Shown here: one piece after another, positions 9,001 through 11,753 of the stretch
Position numbering within the stretch: position 1 is the stretch's first letter
Layout of the letters: each line of letters begins with the position of its first letter
Assembly (NCBI GenBank): GCA_003973505.1
Contig: QNXT01000280.1
Coordinates: 1-11,753, forward strand
DNA length: 11,753 nt
Direction: 5' to 3'
Source of the DNA: Bacteroidota bacterium
GTDB taxonomy: Bacteria; Bacteroidota; Bacteroidia; Bacteroidales; UBA1556
The notes under the pieces: model-generated
What the model was told of the DNA's origin: nothing
Seen by the model: only the letters and a program-made list of their open reading frames with translations
The model's database searches: none
Made by a program: the position numbers and the translations under genes

Positions 9001-9356
9001 GCGGTTTCTTTTACTACAGCAAAAGCCTCAGGCAAGATTTGATCTAAGACCTCTTCAATTTTTGTGGTAATTTTTTCGTCAATTTTATCTATTTGTTGCC
9101 AAATTGCTTCTTTATCGTCAATTTCCATTGTAGGATTGTCGGCAATTTGTTTTCGCAATTCTGTTTTTTGATTTTCTTCTTTCGAAATATAATCAGCAAT
9201 ACGTTGTTTAAACTCAACAGTTTTTGCTCTTAATTCATCATTTGAAAGCGTCTTGATACTCTTTTCTGCTTCATGTATTTTATTCAAATAAGGCAATACC
9301 TCTTTGATGTCTCTATCTGATTTTTTACCGAAAAGCTTACTAAAAAAATTTAGCAT
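6045..9356 (-). CDS. secA: Protein translocase ATPase SecA, Bacteroidota long form
   Basis: SecA couples ATP hydrolysis to movement of preproteins through SecYEG. I chose the ATG at 9356 (1103 residues). A frame open further upstream to a TTG at 9404 would start above the promoter -7 box at 9382-9389, and typical SecA N-termini look like [10 protein letters not shown]. Motifs, numbered from this ATG: Walker A MATGEGKT (191-198), DEAD-type [13 protein letters not shown] (298-310), AGMTGTA (571-577), helicase motif [15 protein letters not shown] (724-736), and a C-terminal zinc/SecB-binding motif with C1088, C1090, C1099 and H1100. It is about 200 residues longer than E. coli SecA. Extra charged helical sequence sits near 55-105 and in the preprotein-crosslinking region (about 330-410 and 465-490), as is usual in this phylum. 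It is the last gene of the minus-strand block and ends at a bidirectional terminator. Confidence 0.97.
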   Translation of the reverse strand: MLNFFSKLFGKKSDRDIKEVLPYLNKIHEAEKSIKTLSNDELRAKTVEFKQRIADYISKEENQKTELRKQIADNPTMEIDDKEAIWQQIDKIDEKITTKIEEVLDQILPEAFAVVKETARRFTENEIIEVSTNDHDRELATKFDNINILGDKTQYSNSWTAGGTKITWNMIHYDVQLIGGVMLHKGKIAEMATGEGKTLVATLPVYLNALPGLGVHMVTVNDYLAKRDSEWMGMLFEFHGLSVDCIDKHEPNSEARRKAYNSDICYGTNNEYGFDYLRDNMATEPEELVQRKHNFSIVDEVDSVLIDDARTPLIISGPTPRGEHQMFDDLKPYVQKLYAAQRQMVTRILADAKKLIASDDKEKQKEGYKLLFRAYRGLPKNKALIKFLSEPGVKAAMQKTENFYMAEQNKHMHIIDDELYFVIEEKQNSIDLTDKGIDMITEMTGDDKFYILPDLNLDLKQIEDSDMSADEKAEKKAEILREYSMKTERVHSMNQLFKAYTLFENNVEYVVIDNKIKIVDEQTGRIMEGRRYSDGLHQALEAKENVKIEAATQTYATITLQNYFRMYNKLAGMTGTAETEAGEFWDIYKLDVTVVPTNRPIIRDDREDKVYKTVREKYNAVINEIEVLTKKGRPVLVGTTSVEISELLSRMLRQKGIDHNVLNAKLHQKEADIVAQAGLPSAVTIATNMAGRGTDIKLAEGVKEAGGLAIIGTERHDSRRVDRQLRGRAGRQGDPGSSQFYVSLEDNLMRLFGSERIASIMDKLGLEEGEVIQHSMISKSIERAQKKVEENNFGIRKRLLEYDDVMNTQRDVIYKKRHNALFGDRLALDISNMIYDTVESIVYEAMDLRNFEEFNMEMIRNLGIESPIKEDDFFNMKAEEATHRIYEIAYNTYREKSERIARETFPVIKDVFENQGQYKNIAIPMTDGIKSMDIITNLEKAFNSEGKEVVLAIEKIVTLKIIDDAWKEHLRELDDLKQSVQNASYEQKDPLLIYKFESFELFKQMIDKINRDIVSFITKCDLPANKQVQIESVFKPASIDTSKLKTGRTEIGANAGAGDPNKFGHDTQEKQVTQPIRVEKKVGRNDPCPCGSGKKFKHCHGRQ

Positions 9357-9381
9357 ATTGATATGTGTTTTTTGATTTTCG

Positions 9382-9389
9382 CAAAAGTA
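9382..9389 (-). promoter_or_regulatory. secA promoter -7 element (TACTTTTG)
   Basis: On the minus strand TACTTTTG matches the Bacteroidota -7 consensus TAnnTTTG exactly, 25 bases before the chosen secA ATG. No convincing -33 TTTG lies at the usual distance. The same longer string TTACTTTTGC occurs at the DUF2795 promoter. Its place downstream of the TTG at 9404 supports the shorter SecA. Confidence 0.6.
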
Positions 9390-9444
9390 AGCTAAAACGC
9401 TCAATTTGCCTTATGATTTTCTATAATTTAACGTTCTGTTTACC

Positions 9445-9473
9445 CGAATATTTCAAGTGTTAATATTCGAATA
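9445..9473. promoter_or_regulatory. Inverted repeats upstream of secA, candidate operator
   Basis: CGAATATT (9445-9452) and AATATTCG (9462-9469) are a perfect 8-base inverted repeat with a 9-base spacer. The right half also forms a perfect 10-base palindrome TATTCGAATA (9464-9473), so three CGAATA half-sites are present. The site lies about 55-85 bases upstream of the secA -7 box and just past the DUF2795 terminator. The region 9357-9528 holds no gene. Confidence 0.35.
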
Positions 9474-9481
9474 AAAATAAA

Positions 9482-9502
9482 GAAAGGGACAAAAGTCCCT
9501 TT
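9482..9502 (-). terminator. Rho-independent terminator of the DUF2795 gene
   Basis: On the minus strand AAAGGGAC, loop TTTT and GTCCCTTT form a perfect 8-pair stem (9502-9495 with 9490-9483), followed by a T-rich stretch CTTTATTTTT. It lies 27 bases after the DUF2795 stop and separates that transcript from secA. Confidence 0.75.
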
Positions 9503-9528
9503 AATATAGTATTTTATAAAGTGAATAC

Positions 9529-9750
9529 TTAGTATTCATCTTCATGAAAGAAAAAGTCCTCTTTTGAGGGGTAATCAGGCCAAAGATCTTCGATGGTATC
9601 ATAAGACTCGCCTTCGTCCTCAATTTCTTTCAAATTCTCAATAATTTCCATTGGGGCACCTGATCGTAACGCAAAGTCGATAAGCTCTTCTTTCGTTGCT
9701 GGCCAAGGCGCATCTTCCAATTTTGATGCAAGTTCTAATGTCCAATACAT
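9529..9750 (-). CDS. DUF2795 domain-containing small acidic protein
   Basis: The 73-residue protein has a strongly acidic C-terminus (ending EDEY) and no signal peptide or membrane segment. The blocks YWTLELASKLEDAPWPATKEE and LWPDYPSKEDFFF are those of the short DUF2795 proteins found across Bacteroidota; the function is unknown. The first half looks like a small helical fold, with Trp and Pro in APWPATKEELIDFALRSG. It starts at an ATG with its own good promoter and ends at its own terminator, so it is probably a single-gene transcript although it lies between cobalamin and secA genes in the same direction. Confidence 0.88.
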   Translation of the reverse strand: MYWTLELASKLEDAPWPATKEELIDFALRSGAPMEIIENLKEIEDEGESYDTIEDLWPDYPSKEDFFFHEDEY

Positions 9751-9768
9751 ATCTTTTTTTTTGATGTT

Positions 9769-9808
9769 ATTACTTCTGCAAAAGTAATTTTTTTGACGTA
9801 AAAAACAA
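9769..9808 (-). promoter_or_regulatory. DUF2795 promoter with overlapping 20-base dyad
   Basis: On the minus strand TTG (9808-9806), a 19-base spacer and TACTTTTG (9786-9779) match the Bacteroidota -33/-7 pattern well. The -7 box is embedded in a near-perfect dyad at 9769-9788: ATTACTT, a 6-base centre holding TGCA, then AAGTAAT. A protein bound there would block the promoter. The predicted leader is about 20 bases. Confidence 0.6.
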
Positions 9809-9876
9809 GATAAAAATTGATTATTTTAATATTTTTATAAGTATCAGAAAAACAGCTATGTATAGTGGTATTTTGA

Positions 9877-10443
9877 CTATTTTTTCTTCTCTGGTAACCA
9901 AAGAATCTCATCCACATTGAGCTTATGCGCTGAGTAGCGTGCAAAGACAAATAAGAAATCACTTAGCCTATTTAGGTACATACCTACAAATTCGGGTAAA
10001 TCCTTTGTAGCACCATATCGGAGGCAGGCTCTTTCTGCCCGTCGGCAAATAGTTCGTGCAATATGACAGTGCGATATCATGGGATGTCCGCCAGGAAGTA
10101 TAAAGGCCGTTAATGGAGACAAAAATTTGTTCATTCGGTCAATTTCCTTTTCCAAAAATTCTACATCTTTAATGGATAGTTGGGGGAGTTTATTTAAAGA
10201 CTTTTCCGAATCTGCTGATACTAAACTTTCCGCAATAAAGAGCTTTTCAATGATGTGTAAAAGATTCTTCTTGCTCATTAAGTCATCAGCGTAATCGTAA
10301 ACTAAACCAATGTAGGATTTTAGTTCGTCGATACTTCCGTAGGCTTCCACTTGTAGGTCGTACTTATATACTCTTGTTCCACCGGTTAGCGAAGTTTTTC
10401 CGTGGTCGCCTCCTTTGGTGTAAATTTTAAATTCTTTACTCAT
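9877..10443 (-). CDS. Cob(I)alamin adenosyltransferase, PduO type
   Basis: This 188-residue cytoplasmic enzyme transfers the adenosyl group of ATP to cob(I)alamin (or cob(I)yrinate a,c-diamide) to make the adenosyl form used by enzymes such as methylmalonyl-CoA mutase. The N-terminal ATP loop YTKGGDHGKTSLTGG (8-22) is clear, followed by VEAYGSIDELKSYIG (32-46). Later blocks are LPGG (116-119), ARTICRRAERA (129-139) and the C-terminal YLNRLSDFLFVFAR (156-169). All are diagnostic of the PduO/MMAB trimeric family; they are unlike the CobA type. Length is normal. It starts at the ATG at 10443, 23 bases after the ABC ATPase stop, and is probably cotranscribed with it. No other B12 gene is in the window. 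No B12 riboswitch is visible upstream. Confidence 0.95.
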   Translation of the reverse strand: MSKEFKIYTKGGDHGKTSLTGGTRVYKYDLQVEAYGSIDELKSYIGLVYDYADDLMSKKNLLHIIEKLFIAESLVSADSEKSLNKLPQLSIKDVEFLEKEIDRMNKFLSPLTAFILPGGHPMISHCHIARTICRRAERACLRYGATKDLPEFVGMYLNRLSDFLFVFARYSAHKLNVDEILWLPEKKK

Positions 10444-10466
10444 ATTATTCTTAATTAATACACCTT

Positions 10467-11180
10467 CTAAACAGTTTGTTTTAAGGCGCTAATGATGTTT
10501 TTGTTTAATTGATCGTTGGCAATTTGTCCATCTTTTAGTTTGATGATACGGTGGGTATGTTCCGCAATATCGGGTTCGTGAGTAACAATGATTACCGTGT
10601 TTCCCAAATTGTGAATTTCTTCGAAAAGAGCCATAATTTCGATTGATGTTTTAGAGTCGAGGTTTCCTGTGGGTTCGTCAGCTAATATGATGGATGGTTT
10701 GTTTACTAATGCTCTGGCTACAGCAACTCTTTGGCGCTGGCCTCCGGAGAGTTCGTTTGGCTTATGATGCATTCGGTCGCTCAGTTGTACTTGCTCTAAA
10801 ACTTCTTCGGCTCGTTCTATTCGTTGTTCTTTGGTAAAGCCTGCATATATCAAAGGTAACATTACATTTTCCAATGCTGTGGCTCTGGGCAATAGATTAA
10901 ATGTTTGAAATACAAAGCCAATTTCTTTATTTCGTATTTCGGCCAATTCGTTGTCATTTAATTGACTTACGATTTTATTATTCAAAGTATAACTTCCTCC
11001 TGTGGGTGTATCCAAGCAGCCTAAAATATTCATTAATGTGGATTTGCCAGAGCCTGAAGTCCCCATTAAACCCACATATTCGTTTTTTCGAATCGTGAGA
11101 CTTACGCCATTTAGTGCTTTTACTTCTTGCGTTCCTACTTGAAAATACTTTCTAATATCTTGGAGTTCTATAATATCCAT
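10467..11180 (-). CDS. ABC transporter ATP-binding protein, MacB/LolD type
   Basis: The nucleotide-binding subunit has 237 residues from the chosen ATG. An in-frame TTG at 11204 would add eight residues but lies inside the promoter -7 box (11202-11209), so I reject it. Motifs: Walker A GTSGSGKS (40-47), Q-loop Gln92, signature LSGGQ (144-148), Walker B IILADE (164-169) with the LolD/MacB-style [12 protein letters not shown] run, and His201 in IVTHE. This class partners with FtsX/MacB-fold permeases in lipoprotein release or in export driven by mechanotransmission. No such permease is next to it; the following gene is a cobalamin adenosyltransferase, so the partner is either to the right of the window or elsewhere. 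Which of LolD, MacB or another export system it serves cannot be decided. Confidence 0.92.
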   Translation of the reverse strand: MDIIELQDIRKYFQVGTQEVKALNGVSLTIRKNEYVGLMGTSGSGKSTLMNILGCLDTPTGGSYTLNNKIVSQLNDNELAEIRNKEIGFVFQTFNLLPRATALENVMLPLIYAGFTKEQRIERAEEVLEQVQLSDRMHHKPNELSGGQRQRVAVARALVNKPSIILADEPTGNLDSKTSIEIMALFEEIHNLGNTVIIVTHEPDIAEHTHRIIKLKDGQIANDQLNKNIISALKQTV

Positions 11181-11201
11181 TGCAGTGAATTGTGTGTTTG
11201 A

Positions 11202-11209
11202 CAAAGATA
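11202..11209 (-). promoter_or_regulatory. Promoter -7 element (TATCTTTG) of the ABC ATPase / cobalamin operon
   Basis: On the minus strand TATCTTTG fits TAnnTTTG exactly, 21 bases before the ATG at 11180. No clear -33 element is seen at the usual spacing. A start of transcription shortly after the box would leave a leader of about 15 bases. Confidence 0.5.
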
Positions 11210-11316
11210 GAAATTAAAGTTTGATATTTTTATTTTTGTTTGAATTCAAAACACTTGAGGGGGAAATAGATATTTTTTATATGGCATCAATAATTGATGT
11301 GTCAAAGCAATCAGTT

Positions 11317-11377
11317 GGTATAAAATCAAACTTCAAGAATCATAAATCAAAACTCAAAAATCATTTATCAAAAATCA
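11317..11377. repeat. Degenerate 21-base tandem repeat downstream of the methyltransferase
   Basis: Units at 11338-11356 and 11359-11377 match at 16 of 19 positions (AATCATnnATCAAAAnTCA), and a weaker copy at 11317-11335 matches at 12 of 19, all in register with a 21-base period. It lies in the 204-base gap between the ABC ATPase promoter and the methyltransferase stop. The rest of that gap is AT-rich, with no gene. Confidence 0.55.
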
Positions 11378-11384
11378 TCAAATC

Positions 11385-11753
11385 CTAATATCGAATTAAA
11401 AATTCTTCTTTGCTAAAATCGGGATTTACAGACACTACACCAAGGAAGAAAAAATCCATACTTAAGCTTACTTTTGGATGATTCTTTATTGTTGACCAAG
11501 CTTGTTTCATTCCTTCTGACCAATATATGTCATCAAAGATGAACATCGTTTTATCATGGCAATAATTAAGTGTTAATTCGAAGTAGCGGAGTGTAGCTTC
11601 TTGCGTATGATTACCATCAATAAAAATTAAATCAACGGTATCGGTTTTTTCTAAAAGCGGTTGCAATTGATCATCAAAATTCCCAACAATAAGCTCGATG
11701 TTTTTAGCATTTAGTTTATTAAATTGCTGTTTTGCAATTTGTCCTATTTCAGG
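11385..11753 (-). CDS. Class I SAM-dependent methyltransferase, partial (N-terminus beyond window)
   Basis: The frame is open to the right edge of the window, giving the C-terminal 122 residues. A TTG at 11664-11666 is not a real start, since homologous sequence continues upstream of it. The visible part covers the second half of a Rossmann methyltransferase: strand 4 VDLIFIDGNH (40-49 from the window edge), strand 5 TMFIFDDIYWSEGM (69-82) and the late strand FFFLGVVSV (101-109). The pattern DGNHTQEATLRYFE resembles the Methyltransf_24 and O-methyltransferase group. The glycine-rich SAM loop is outside the window and the substrate is unknown. It ends at TAG, with no clear terminator after it. 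Confidence 0.85.
   Translation of the reverse strand, partial: PEIGQIAKQQFNKLNAKNIELIVGNFDDQLQPLLEKTDTVDLIFIDGNHTQEATLRYFELTLNYCHDKTMFIFDDIYWSEGMKQAWSTIKNHPKVSLSMDFFFLGVVSVNPDFSKEEFLIRY

Noticed and set aside
8552..9047. Plus-strand open frames inside secA
   Set aside because: They lie fully antisense to highly conserved SecA sequence and have no recognisable protein features.
9735..9962. Minus-strand 75-codon frame overlapping the end of the adenosyltransferase
   Set aside because: It reads the adenosyltransferase C-terminus in another frame, then AT-rich spacer and the DUF2795 promoter, with no coding character.
11239..11250. 12-base palindrome TTTGAATTCAAA upstream of the ABC ATPase
   Set aside because: It lies about 30 bases above the -7 box, not at a promoter element, and short AT palindromes are expected by chance in such spacer.
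11285..11299. Hairpin CATCAA-TAA-TTGATG in the spacer before the methyltransferase stop
   Set aside because: Six AT-rich pairs without a T-run on either strand; not a credible terminator, and no promoter nearby to make it an operator.

Overview
The window looks like chromosomal DNA from a member of the Bacteroidota. It is AT-rich. SecA has the long form with extra insertions that is usual in this phylum. There is a DUF2795 protein of the kind found throughout the phylum. Three start regions carry a good match to the Bacteroidota -7 promoter element TAnnTTTG, and clear Shine-Dalgarno sequences are absent. I cannot place it below phylum from sequence reading alone.

Layout. Positions 1-267 are non-coding and form a large, almost fully self-complementary element: an outer inverted repeat enclosing two further palindromic arms. 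It may be a miniature mobile element. A strong rho-independent terminator for an unseen upstream gene follows at 278-311. The plus strand then carries a DUF438/hemerythrin/PAS protein (372-1571). After a 91-base gap comes a tight five-gene operon (1663-5981): a substrate-binding lipoprotein, a double-domain permease, an ATPase, a lipoprotein with a DUF1080-like beta-sandwich, and a small membrane protein. A bidirectional terminator (5991-6024) separates this from a minus-strand block. In transcription order that block is a partial SAM methyltransferase (running off the right edge), a MacB/LolD-type ABC ATPase, a PduO-type cobalamin adenosyltransferase, a DUF2795 protein, and SecA.

How the genes fit together. 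The plus-strand operon is a complete ABC importer of the iron/AfuABC class. However, the binding protein lacks the tyrosine pair that ferric-binding proteins use, so its substrate is open. The two extra envelope genes in the operon and the diiron/PAS protein just upstream make the locus the most interesting part of the window functionally. The minus-strand genes are mainly housekeeping: protein export, adenosylcobalamin supply, and an ABC ATPase whose permease is not adjacent. Several dyad-symmetric sites near promoters (323-336, 9445-9473, 9769-9788) are candidate operators. Two minus-strand frames can be read from upstream TTG codons that lie at or upstream of the promoter -7 boxes, so I moved the starts of SecA and the ABC ATPase to internal ATGs.
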